Source: Streptomyces sp. BR123
Lineage (GTDB): Bacteria; Actinomycetota; Actinomycetes; Streptomycetales; Streptomycetaceae
Length of the DNA stretch: 53,984 bases
Direction: 5' to 3'
Assembly: GCF_013401435.1 (NCBI RefSeq)
Contig: NZ_JACBGN010000014.1
Coordinates: 1-53,984 of the forward strand
The notes under the pieces were generated by a model that saw only the letters and a list, made by a program, of their open reading frames with translations, made no database searches and had not been told where the DNA came from. The position numbers were made by a program, and so were the translations under genes. How positions within the stretch are numbered: the first letter of the stretch is position 1; every line of letters starts with the position of its first letter. Positions 8,463 through 16,939 of the stretch are shown here, one piece after another.

Positions 8463-10009
8463 GGACGTCCTCCGGCAGTGGGGTTGCGGCGCAGGGTGGG
8501 GATGCCGAGCATGACCTTGCGCGGTTCGGCGTCGCCGGACGTCTCGACCGGGCAGCGGTTCTCCATGGCGGTCAGTGCGGCGGCGTCCTCCTTGTGGGCG
8601 GCGGGGACGACGTACCGGTCGGCGTACTTCGCGACGGCGAGCAGCCGGTGCAGGTCCTCCGCCTCGCGCGGGGTCAGCCCCACGGCGTTCAGCGCGGCCT
8701 CGTCGCCCGTCTCGCCGAGGGTGCGTTCACGCATGTAGGAGCGGAGCGCGGTGAGTTTCATCAGCACCCCGCCGACGACGTCCGTGTCCCCGGCGGTGAA
8801 CAGTTCCGCCAGGTATTCCAGCGGGATGCGCAGCCGGGTGACGGCGGCGAAGACGTGGTCGGGGTCGTCCTGGTTCCCGCCCGCCGCGCCGACGGCGTCA
8901 AGGACGGGGGAGAGGGGCGGGACGTACCAGACCATCGGCAGGGTGCGGTACTCCGGGTGCAGCGGCAGCGCCACCTTGTAGCGCATGACGAGGTCGTACA
9001 CGGGGGAATGGCGGGCGGCGTCCAGCCAGTCCTCGGGTATGCCCGACTTCCGTGCGGCTGCGCGGACTTCGGGGTCGTTCGGGTCGAGGAAGACGCCGCG
9101 CTGGGCGTCGAGCAGGTCGCGCTCGTCTGGGGTGGCGGCGGCCTCGCCGACGCGGTCCGCGTCGTACAGGAGCAGGCCGAGGTAGCGCAGTCGGCCGACG
9201 CAGGTCTCGGAACAGACGGTGGGCTGGCCGGCCTCGATGCGCGGGAAGCAGAACGTGCACTTCTCGGCCTTGCCGGTGGTGTGGTTGATGTACACCTTCT
9301 TGTACGGACATGCCGTCACGCACATCCGCCAGCCCCGGCAGCGGTCCTGGTCGACGAGGACGATGCCGTCCTCGACCCGCTTGTACATCGCGCCGGAAGG
9401 GCAGGCGGAGACGCAGGCCGGGTTGAGGCAGTGCTCGCACAGGCGGGGGAGGTGGAAGAGGAAGGTCTGCTCGAACTCGAACTTCACTTTCTCGGCCCAT
9501 TCCCCGCTGAGGTTGGGGTCTGCGCCGGCGTGTTCGGGTGCTCCGCCCAGGCCGTCCTCCCAGTTGGCGCCCCAGGTGATGGCGGTGGGCCCGCCGGTGA
9601 GGACGGAGCGGGGGCGGGCGACCGGGATGTCCTTCCCGGCGGGGGCGTTGACGAGGTTGTCGTAGTCGTAGGTGACCGGCTCGTAGTAGTCCTCGATGGA
9701 CGGAAGGTCGGGGTTGGAGAAGAGGGACAGGAGCCGCTCGACCCTCCCGCCGGAGCGCAGGACCAGCCGCCCGCGCCTGTCGAGCATCCAGCCGCCCTTC
9801 CAGCGCTCCTGGTCCTCGTAGCGGCGCGGGTAGCCGACGCCGGGCTTGGTCTCGACGTTGTTGAACCAGGCGTACTCGACGCCGGTGCGGTTGGTCCACG
9901 TCTGCTTGCAGGTGACCGAGCAGGTGTGGCAACCGATGCACTTGTCGAGGTTCATCACCATCGCCACTTGTGCAAGAACGCGTCCGATGGTGGCTTCGCC
10001 ACGGGGCAT
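8459..10009 (-). CDS. narH: Respiratory nitrate reductase beta subunit NarH
   Basis: The iron-sulfur electron-transfer subunit between NarI and NarG. Four Cys-rich clusters are clear: CIGCHTCSVTC, CEHCLNPACVSACP, CRGWRMCVTACP (Trp in place of one Cys, as in the 3Fe-4S site of NarH) and CTFCFPRIEAGQPTVCSETC. Other markers are GVEYAWFNNVETKPG and the C-terminal LPLHPEYRTLPMVWYVPPLSP. ATG at 10009 is chosen because GGAG sits 8 nt upstream, within the end of narG; a longer start at 10024 would overlap narG. Only one base separates the narG stop from this start. Confidence 0.95.
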   Translation of the reverse strand: MPRGEATIGRVLAQVAMVMNLDKCIGCHTCSVTCKQTWTNRTGVEYAWFNNVETKPGVGYPRRYEDQERWKGGWMLDRRGRLVLRSGGRVERLLSLFSNPDLPSIEDYYEPVTYDYDNLVNAPAGKDIPVARPRSVLTGGPTAITWGANWEDGLGGAPEHAGADPNLSGEWAEKVKFEFEQTFLFHLPRLCEHCLNPACVSACPSGAMYKRVEDGIVLVDQDRCRGWRMCVTACPYKKVYINHTTGKAEKCTFCFPRIEAGQPTVCSETCVGRLRYLGLLLYDADRVGEAAATPDERDLLDAQRGVFLDPNDPEVRAAARKSGIPEDWLDAARHSPVYDLVMRYKVALPLHPEYRTLPMVWYVPPLSPVLDAVGAAGGNQDDPDHVFAAVTRLRIPLEYLAELFTAGDTDVVGGVLMKLTALRSYMRERTLGETGDEAALNAVGLTPREAEDLHRLLAVAKYADRYVVPAAHKEDAAALTAMENRCPVETSGDAEPRKVMLGIPTLRRNPTAGGRP

Positions 10010-10010
10010 C

Positions 10011-13000
10011 TCAGTACTCCACATCCTGCGAGCGGCGGCGGATGACGGTGACCTCGTCGCGCTGGTTTCCGGTCGGTCCGTAGTAGTTGAAGGCGTAGGT
10101 GAACTGTGCGTACCCGCCCGCCAGGTGGGTCGGCTTGAGCAGCAGCCTGGTCAAGGAGTTGTGGATGCCGCCGCGCTTGCCGCTGACCTCGGTCTTCGGC
10201 ACGTTCACGTTGCGGTCCTGGGCGTGGTACATGTACACCGTGCCCTCGGGCATGCGGTGGGTGACCACGGCCCGGGCGGCGACGACACCGTTGCGGTTGT
10301 ACGCCTCGATCCACTCGTTGTCCTTGACCCCGATCCTGTCGGCGTCGGCGGTGGACATCCATATCGTCGGTCCGCCGCGGGACAGGTCGAGCATGTACTT
10401 GTTGTCCTGGTAGTTCGAGTGGATGGACCACTTCGAGTGCGGGGTCAGATAGCGGACGGTGACCTCCGCCCGGTCCTCGTCGTGCAGGTGCTCGTCGCCG
10501 TAGTGCCGGGGGGTGTTCAACGGCGGCCGGTAGACGGGCAGCTGTTCGCCCAGTTCGGCCATCCAGTCGTGCTGGACGAAGAAGTGCTGCCGTCCGGTGA
10601 GGGTGTGCCAGGGCTTCTTGTGCTCGGTGTTGATGACGAACGGCGAGTAGCGGCGCCCGCCGGTCTCCGAGCCCGACCACTCGTACGAGGTCATCACCGA
10701 GCGGGGCTGGGTGCGGGTGTCGGCGAACGTGATCCGGTCCGCCTCGCGCTCGGCCGCGAGTTCGACCAGGCCTTCGCTGCCGGTCTGCCGCTCCAGCTCC
10801 CGGAAGCCCTCGGTGGCCAGGCGGCCGTTGGTGGTGCCGGACAGGGCGAGGATCGCCTCGCACATGTCGCTCGCGGTGGCGAGCGAGGGCCGCCCGGCGG
10901 CGACCCCGTCCCTGACGGTGCCGTTGCGGTGCCGGAGGTCTTCGATCTCCTGGTCCGGGTGGACGGTGACGCCCTTGGTGGTCGTGCCCAGAGTGTCGAG
11001 CAGCGGACCGACGGCGCGCATCTTCTGCCCGATCGCGGCGTAGTCCCGCTCGATGACCACCAGCTTCGGCATGGTCCGCCCGGGAACCGGCTCGCACTCA
11101 CCGGTCTTCCAGTCCCGCACCACACCGCCCGGCTGGGCGAGTTCGTCCGGGGTGTCGTGCAGCAGCGGCACCGCGAGGACGTCGGTACGGGTGCCGAGGT
11201 GCTCGGCGGCCAGCTCGCTGAACCGGTCGGCGATCGTCAGGAACGTGTCGTAGTCGGTGCGGGCCTGCCAGGGCGGGGCGATGGCCGGCGTGAAGGCGTG
11301 CACGAAGGGATGCATGTCCGTGCTCGACAGATCGTCCTTCTCGTACCAGGTCGCCGCCGGCAGGACCACGTCGGCCATCAGACCGGTGGACGTCATCCGG
11401 AAGTCCATGCAGACCAACAGGTCGAGCTTGCCCTCGGGGGCCTCCTCCCGCCACACCACCTCCTTCGGGCGGCCCTCCGGCGGGGTCTCCTCGGAACGGA
11501 CCGCCGCGTCGGTGCCCAGCAGGTGGCGCAGGAAGTACTCGTTGCCCTTGCCGGAGGAGCCCAGCAGGTTGGCCCGCCACACGGTCAGCACGCGCGGGAA
11601 GTTGGCCGGGTCGTCGGGATCCTCGACGGCGAACCGCAGCCGCCCGGACTTCAGCTCGTCGACGATGTGCTCGGCGACCGGGCGGCCGGCCCGCGCCGCT
11701 TCGTCCGCCAGGTCGAGCGGGTTGCGGTTGAAACCGGGGTGGCCGGGTGTCCAGCCCAGCCGCACCGCCTGCGCCAGGCAGTCCGCGAAGCCCTTGCCCT
11801 TGAAGCGGCCCTCCCCCAGCGGGGAGGCCAGCTCCTCGGGCCCGAACGCCTCGTAGCGCCACTGGTCGGAGTTCAGGTACCAGTAGGAGGTGCCCGCCAT
11901 GTGCCGGGTGGGCCGCTGCCAGTCGAAGGCGAACGACAGGTGCTGCTGACCGGTGACCGGGCGGACCTTCTCCTGGCCGACGTAGTGCGCCCAGCCGCCG
12001 CCGTTGACGCCCTGGCAGCCGGTCATCGTGATCAGGGCGAGGAAGGCGCGGTAGATGGTGTCGGAGTGGAACCAGTGGTTGGTGCCGGCGCCCAGCGCGA
12101 TCATGGACCGGCCGTTCGTGCGCTCGGCGTTGCGGGCGAACTCCCGGGCGATACGGGCCGCCTGCTCGGCCGGCACGGAGGTGATCGTCTCCTGCCAGGC
12201 CGGCGTGTAGGGCTCGGAGGCGTCCTCGTACGACGACGGCCAGCTGCCCGGAAGACCCGGCCGCTCCACCCCGTACTGCGCCAGCATCAGGTCGAAGACG
12301 GTGGTGACGAGGCGGCCGCCGATCCGCCGCACGGGCACCCCGCGCACCATGACCGAGCCGCCCTCAGTGCCGCCCTCGTCGAAGCGGGGCAGGGCCACGG
12401 CCACGGTCTCCTCCGCACGGTCGAGCAGGCTCAACTCGGGCACGACATCGCCCAGATCGAGGTTCCAGCGGCCCGGTTCGGCCTTGGCCCAGCGGAAGCC
12501 GAGCGAGCCGTTCGGCACGACCGGTTCGCCGGTCGCCGCGTCGAGGAGAACGGTCTTGGACGCCGCGTTCTCTTCGGTCTCCGTGTCGCGTCCGAGATCG
12601 GCGGCGGTCAGGAACCCGTCCGGGACCAGGCCGCCCTCGCCGTGCTCGCGCAGCGTCACCAGGAACGGGGCGTCGGTGAACGTGCGCAGGTAGTCCCGGA
12701 AGTACGGCACCTCGCGGTCGACGAGGAACTCGCGCAGGATCACGTGCCCCATGGCCATCGCCAGCGCGCCGTCCGTTCCCGGGTGCGGGGCGAGCCACTC
12801 GTCGGCGTGCTTGACGTTGTCCGCGTAGTCGGGGCTGACCGCGACGACCTTCGTGCCGTTGTAGCGGGTCTCGGTGAGGAAGTGCGCGTCGGGCGTGCGG
12901 GTGACGGGGATGTTGGAACCCCACATGATCAGGTAGCCCGCGTTCCACCAGTCGGCGGCCTCCGGCACGTCCGTCTGGTCGCCGAAGACCTGCGGCGAGG

Positions 13001-13721
13001 CGACGGGCAGGTCCGCATACCAGTCGTAGAAGGAGAGGAGCGTGCCACCGATCAGCGACGTGTAACGGGCACCGGCCGCGAAGGACGCCATCGACATCGC
13101 CGGGATCGGGGAGAATCCGGCGACGCGGTCGGGACCGTACGTCTTGACCGTGTGGACCTGGGCGGCGGCGACCAGCTCGGACACCTCGTCCCAGTCGGCG
13201 CGCACCAGCCCGCCCTTGCCCCGGGCCCGCTTGTACGCGCGGGCCTTCGCCGGATCGGAGGTGATCTCCGCCCAGGCCGCCACCGGGTCGCCGAGCCGCT
13301 TGCGGGCCTCACGCCACAGCTTCAGCAGCGCCCCGCGCACGTACGGGTGGCGGACCCGGCTGGGCGAGTACGTGTACCAGGAGAACGAGGCACCGCGGGG
13401 GCAGCCGCGCGGCTCGTACTCGGGGCAGTCCGTGCCGATCGACGGGTAGTCGGTGGCCTGGTGCTCCCAGGTGATGATGCCTTCCTTGACGTAGACCATC
13501 CACGAGCAGGAACCGGTGCAGTTCACCCCGTGCGTGGAACGCACCACCCTGTCGTGCGCCCACCGGTCCCGGTAGAAACCCTCCCACTGAGGATCACCCG
13601 TGCCGAACACCGCGCGTCCGTCGGCCGACACCTCGCTGCGCGTGAGCAGCCGGCGGGCGGCCAGCGGCCAGACTTCACCGGTGTGCGACTTCCGTCGCCG
13701 TGCGTTCCGATCGTTCTCCAT
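10011..13721 (-). CDS. narG: Respiratory nitrate reductase alpha subunit NarG
   Basis: A 1236-residue molybdopterin oxidoreductase that reduces nitrate to nitrite. The N-terminal cluster site is HGVNCTGSCSW with WEHQATDYP after it. Molybdopterin-binding signatures include LIMWGSNIPVTRTPDAHF, ALGAGTNHWFHSD, TMTGCQGVNGGGWAHYVGQEK and, near the C-terminus, YAFNYYGPTGNQRDEV. Length matches the NarG family. It heads the narGHJI operon and transcribes away from the remnant upstream. No Shine-Dalgarno precedes the ATG; a TAGCGT hexamer ends about 8 nt upstream, so a nearly leaderless transcript is possible (inference). Confidence 0.95.
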   Translation of the reverse strand: MENDRNARRRKSHTGEVWPLAARRLLTRSEVSADGRAVFGTGDPQWEGFYRDRWAHDRVVRSTHGVNCTGSCSWMVYVKEGIITWEHQATDYPSIGTDCPEYEPRGCPRGASFSWYTYSPSRVRHPYVRGALLKLWREARKRLGDPVAAWAEITSDPAKARAYKRARGKGGLVRADWDEVSELVAAAQVHTVKTYGPDRVAGFSPIPAMSMASFAAGARYTSLIGGTLLSFYDWYADLPVASPQVFGDQTDVPEAADWWNAGYLIMWGSNIPVTRTPDAHFLTETRYNGTKVVAVSPDYADNVKHADEWLAPHPGTDGALAMAMGHVILREFLVDREVPYFRDYLRTFTDAPFLVTLREHGEGGLVPDGFLTAADLGRDTETEENAASKTVLLDAATGEPVVPNGSLGFRWAKAEPGRWNLDLGDVVPELSLLDRAEETVAVALPRFDEGGTEGGSVMVRGVPVRRIGGRLVTTVFDLMLAQYGVERPGLPGSWPSSYEDASEPYTPAWQETITSVPAEQAARIAREFARNAERTNGRSMIALGAGTNHWFHSDTIYRAFLALITMTGCQGVNGGGWAHYVGQEKVRPVTGQQHLSFAFDWQRPTRHMAGTSYWYLNSDQWRYEAFGPEELASPLGEGRFKGKGFADCLAQAVRLGWTPGHPGFNRNPLDLADEAARAGRPVAEHIVDELKSGRLRFAVEDPDDPANFPRVLTVWRANLLGSSGKGNEYFLRHLLGTDAAVRSEETPPEGRPKEVVWREEAPEGKLDLLVCMDFRMTSTGLMADVVLPAATWYEKDDLSSTDMHPFVHAFTPAIAPPWQARTDYDTFLTIADRFSELAAEHLGTRTDVLAVPLLHDTPDELAQPGGVVRDWKTGECEPVPGRTMPKLVVIERDYAAIGQKMRAVGPLLDTLGTTTKGVTVHPDQEIEDLRHRNGTVRDGVAAGRPSLATASDMCEAILALSGTTNGRLATEGFRELERQTGSEGLVELAAEREADRITFADTRTQPRSVMTSYEWSGSETGGRRYSPFVINTEHKKPWHTLTGRQHFFVQHDWMAELGEQLPVYRPPLNTPRHYGDEHLHDEDRAEVTVRYLTPHSKWSIHSNYQDNKYMLDLSRGGPTIWMSTADADRIGVKDNEWIEAYNRNGVVAARAVVTHRMPEGTVYMYHAQDRNVNVPKTEVSGKRGGIHNSLTRLLLKPTHLAGGYAQFTYAFNYYGPTGNQRDEVTVIRRRSQDVEY

Positions 13722-14117
13722 GGCCGGAAACGCTAGGTGGCCCGGCCCCGGAGCACCTGGGTCCTGCGGTCCCCGCCGGAGGACCTTCCGACCCCGTGCG
13801 GCCGGTCACGGCAGGCCCATCGGCCCTGGCGAAGAGACCCGGTCGGCCCGCGGGCCGGATGTGGCCGGTACTGCATGCTGGGCATCGATCGAACCGCAGA
13901 TCCCCATCTGTCACGAGCGCATTCCGTGCCCCCGGACGACGATTCCCCGTCCCGGCTGCCACGGGTGCAGCGCGTGCGGCGCGTGGCGCCCGGCTCGGTC
14001 GTGCGTCCGGCCCCTCCCGCGGCCGGACTCGGCACCTTCCTCTCCGGTGCCGACACCTCCGACCGCCCTGCACGCGCACCGGTCGGCGAGCCGACCGCGA
14101 CCTGCTGGAGAACCGTC
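13722..14117. other. Divergent intergenic region upstream of narG
   Basis: About 400 bp between narG and the hemerythrin/narI remnant. It holds the GGTCC box described separately and otherwise no supported gene. Open frames run through it on both strands but are Arg/Pro-rich and match nothing. It probably carries the narG promoter and the former promoter of the remnant. Confidence 0.4.
13759..13785. promoter_or_regulatory. GGTCC/GGACC repeat box upstream of narG
   Basis: In 27 bp there are two direct GGTCC half-sites separated by TGC (13760-13772) followed by an inverted GGACC (13781-13785). The second and third half-sites form the palindrome GGTCC-N8-GGACC. The box lies about 38-65 bp upstream of the narG start, where an activator would sit. 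DevR/DosR-type regulators, including OsdR which is known to act on a nar operon in Streptomyces coelicolor, use GGGAC/GTCCC-like sites, so this is a candidate redox or hypoxia operator. The regulator assignment is inference. Confidence 0.35.
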
Positions 14118-14551
14118 ATGACCGTGCTCACCCTCGCCTCGGACCCCGAAGACGCCACGGCCCTCGAAGGCGCCGAGGCGCATCACGCCCGCCTGGTCGG
14201 GGAACTGGCCGGCCGGGTGAAGATGCTGCTCATCGCCGCGGACCGCGACCCGGGCGCCGCAGAGCGCATGCGCACCGGGCCACGTCTGGCGCTACCGCTA
14301 CGACAAGTTCGGCTGGACCACCCGATCGTCCCAGTTGTACGAGCGGCGCCCGGAGCCCCGCTGCTGTTCCAGCTGCACGCGATCAGCGCCCTGCTGCTGT
14401 TCGCGGCCTGGCCCTTCACCCGCCTCGTGCACATGCTCACCGCACCGCACCAGTGGGCTACCTGACCCGCCCCTACATCGTCTACCGCAGCCGCGACACC
14501 CGGCTCGGCGCCCGCCCTCCGCGCCGCGGCTGGGAACGCGTGGGGTCATGA
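14118..14551 (+). pseudogene. Hemerythrin-like N-terminus fused to wrecked narI fragments
   Basis: ATG at 14118 has a good GGAG 9 nt upstream and opens about 50 residues resembling the start of small hemerythrin-like proteins (EDATALEGAEAHHARLVGEL). Then come three NarI pieces in changing frames. First GHVWRYRYDKFGWTTRSSQL, at 14278 and in another frame. Then GAPLLFQLHAISALLLFAAW through RLVH, back in the first frame at about 14354-14435. Then GYLTRPYIVYRSRDTR to the end, in the third frame. Against the intact NarI here, about 135 central residues are missing. The pieces differ from the local narI (VYRSRD versus VYRRRA), so they come from a paralogous nar operon rather than a fresh copy. An ORF of 115 codons (14118-14465) remains open and may be expressed as a chimera. 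Confidence 0.7.
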
Positions 14552-14648
14552 GCGGCCCCCCACCGCCCTGCGGCCGGCACGCATGTGACGGCATACGCGC
14601 GGGCTGTGCCAGGACGGCCCGCACCCGGAGCGCGCGAAGCGAAGGGGG

Positions 14649-16292
14649 CTACGGCGCGGAGAACCTCGCGGAATAGGCGCCGAGGACCACGTCGCGGGGG
14701 CTGATACCGGTGGCGATCGACACGCCCTGGAGCCGCGAGCACCGCAGCATCGGGTAGTTGGCCTCACCGAACACGCCTCCGGTGTAACCGGTGCCGCCGT
14801 GGGAGGGCAGCCACGGCAGCAGCGAGACGTGGGAATCGTTGACCTTCAGCAGCCCGCCGTTGAAGGTGCGCGCGACGAAGCGCTCGATGACGGCGGGGTC
14901 GGTGGCCCACAGGGAGTTGCGCAGGCCGTAGGGGTTGCTCGTGACGTAGGCGATCGCCTCCTCGAGAAGGGACCTGTCGTCCGCCGGGTCGGGCACGACG
15001 ACGGGCAGCAGCGGGAAGAACGTCTCCTCACGTACGGCCTCGATGTCCCGGGCGCCGGCACAGCCGTGGATCCGCAGCACGGTGGGCTCCAGGAACATCC
15101 CCGTGTCGGACGGCGAACCGTCGACTTCCAGGCGGCGCCCGCCGAACTCGACGCGGGCGCCCTTGGCCACTGCGTCGCGCAGGTACGCGAAGAAGCGTTC
15201 GCCCCGCAGCACCGGCGTGAGGAGGACGTCGCGGCGGTCGGGGGGACCGGGCCGGATACCGGCGGCTTGCTTGCTCAGGTGCACGATGAGTTCGTCGGCG
15301 ATCGCCGGGTGGGCGATGACCTGGTTCGGAACCATGCAGATCTGGCCCGATCCGAAGAAGCACTCGGACAGTGCCTGGGCCGCCAGCTCGACGTCCGCGT
15401 CCCGCCACACGACGACGCAGTCGTTTCCCGCCAGCTCCAGGACGGGCTTCTTGCCGTGGGCGACGCACTCGCGTTCCAGTTCCAGTCCGCGTTCGACTCC
15501 GCCGGTGTAGAAGATGTCCGCGACGTGCGGGCTCTCCAGCCAGGACTGCAGCGTGGGCCCGGGCCGGGCGCAGTACGCGTTCAGCGTTCCGGCAGGCGCG
15601 CCCAGCTCTTCGAGTACGGGAACCACGAATTCGCGCAACGCGTGCATGACGCCCAAGGGCGCGCTGCGCGGGGCCCGCACGACCACGGTGTTCCCGGCCA
15701 TGAGTGCGGACACGGCGAACATCGTGCTCGCCGCCGGTGTGTTCTGCGGCGGATTGACGCACACCACGCCGTCCGGGTTGCGCCTCAGGGTCATGATCCG
15801 CCCCCGCAGCCGAGTCTGCTGGTGCATCTGCGCCGCACACCAGTCCAGGGACTCGGTGGCATAGACGTCCAGCAGGCCGCAGACCTGCCACTCGGCGAGG
15901 GCGCGGGGCTGGCCTTCGGACACCAGCACATCGACGAACGCCGCGTGGCCGCGGCGAATCCGCTCGCGGATACCCGCGCCCAGCTGCATGCGCCTCTCCA
16001 GCGGTACGGCCGACCATGCGGGAAACGCTCCGGCAGCGGCCTCGACGGCGGTCTGCACGACACTCTCGCTCGCCACCGCGCAGCGGCCCACGACGAAGTC
16101 CGCCGCCTGTGCGGGGTCGGCTCGGCCCTGCTCCAGGTGACGTTTGAGCGTGAGGCTGCGGAAGACGTCCTGCAGGATCGACGTGGTCGTCACCGTGTAC
16201 ACATGCCGGTCGGCGTCGATGTCGCGACCACCGACATACGACGGGTACGTCGGCAGGGGGCAGGATCGCGGATCGCTTGGTTCGTACGGCAC
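14649..16292 (-). CDS. Aldehyde dehydrogenase family protein
   Basis: A 547-residue NAD(P)-dependent aldehyde dehydrogenase fold. The catalytic pair is Glu286 in LELAGND and Cys319 in GSGQICMVP. NPPQNTPAASTMFAVSALMAGNTVVV is the usual oxyanion/cofactor region, with FYTGG further on and a C-terminal SNPYGLRNSLWA. Keeping the Glu favours true aldehyde oxidation to an acid over CoA-acylating reduction. GTG at 16292 is chosen because GGAGG lies 5-6 nt upstream; a longer open frame upstream overlaps the GNAT gene and reads as shadow. It is last in the P450-GNAT-ALDH operon. It may make a carboxylate or remove an aldehyde intermediate in the island's pathway. Confidence 0.88.
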   Translation of the reverse strand: MPYEPSDPRSCPLPTYPSYVGGRDIDADRHVYTVTTTSILQDVFRSLTLKRHLEQGRADPAQAADFVVGRCAVASESVVQTAVEAAAGAFPAWSAVPLERRMQLGAGIRERIRRGHAAFVDVLVSEGQPRALAEWQVCGLLDVYATESLDWCAAQMHQQTRLRGRIMTLRRNPDGVVCVNPPQNTPAASTMFAVSALMAGNTVVVRAPRSAPLGVMHALREFVVPVLEELGAPAGTLNAYCARPGPTLQSWLESPHVADIFYTGGVERGLELERECVAHGKKPVLELAGNDCVVVWRDADVELAAQALSECFFGSGQICMVPNQVIAHPAIADELIVHLSKQAAGIRPGPPDRRDVLLTPVLRGERFFAYLRDAVAKGARVEFGGRRLEVDGSPSDTGMFLEPTVLRIHGCAGARDIEAVREETFFPLLPVVVPDPADDRSLLEEAIAYVTSNPYGLRNSLWATDPAVIERFVARTFNGGLLKVNDSHVSLLPWLPSHGGTGYTGGVFGEANYPMLRCSRLQGVSIATGISPRDVVLGAYSARFSAP

Positions 16293-16306
16293 AGGGCCTC
16301 CACAGG

Positions 16307-16939
16307 TCAGCCGGTGCAGCCGGAGGACGGGTCCCACCAGGCCGGGAAAAGAGCGGGGCCGTCGGGCAGACGCAGTTCGGGGCCCCGGCGGGCGAAGCCG
16401 AGCCGCCGGTAGAGCCGCAGGCTTCGCCGGCTGGTGGCCTCCAGGTAGACGGGGGCCCCGGCGCTCTCCGCCAGCGCGGAGGCGACCAGTGTGCTGCCGA
16501 TGCCCCGCCCCTGGTGGCCGCGGCGCGCGCCAACCAGCGGAATGTACAGGTGTGCCGGTTCGCCCGGATGATGGGCTGCCAGCAATCGCGTGCAGGTCAG
16601 CAGACGGTCTGCGAACTCCTGGGCCAGGTCCGCCGAGCGCTGGGCCGACGACGCGGCGCCGGACCCGCGCACGCGGTCGTGGTCGCCGTCGCGGGCAGGA
16701 GTGTTGACCAGGAGCAGGGCCCCGAGACCGTCTCCGGCCAGGTACACGCGCCCATCGGCGGCTGCCTCCCGTGTGAAGGCGCGGAAGACGGAAGGCAGGA
16801 GTTCCCGGCGCCGGACGGGGTCGGGAATGATCCACCGGCACACCGGGTCATTGGAGAACGCGTCACACAGCACGGCCACCACGTCGTCCTCGTCGGCTGC
16901 GGTGGCGTGGCGCACCGGACCGCGCCGGGCGTCATCCAC
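16307..16939 (-). CDS. GNAT-family N-acetyltransferase
   Basis: A 210-residue acetyl-CoA-dependent acyltransferase. Motif A, RRGHQGRGIGSTLV, is intact (Q/R-x-x-G-x-G/A) and is followed by YLEATSRRSLRLYRRLGF, the typical GNAT motif B region. The N-terminus has VRHATAADEDDVVAVLCDAF. The start overlaps the P450 stop by 8 bp, so the two are coupled, and the ALDH start is 14 bp downstream. In this context it could acetylate an amine intermediate or the product, possibly opposed by the HDAC-like deacetylase at 24.6 kb; a role in resistance is equally possible. Confidence 0.85.
   Translation of the reverse strand: MDDARRGPVRHATAADEDDVVAVLCDAFSNDPVCRWIIPDPVRRRELLPSVFRAFTREAAADGRVYLAGDGLGALLLVNTPARDGDHDRVRGSGAASSAQRSADLAQEFADRLLTCTRLLAAHHPGEPAHLYIPLVGARRGHQGRGIGSTLVASALAESAGAPVYLEATSRRSLRLYRRLGFARRGPELRLPDGPALFPAWWDPSSGCTG

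Noticed and set aside
9846..13736. A plus-strand open frame of about 1300 codons opposite narG
   Set aside because: Antisense to narG, which has all expected cofactor motifs; the frame's protein has no recognisable domain.
14278..14551. A second functional narI
   Set aside because: Reading frame changes twice and more than half of the protein is missing.
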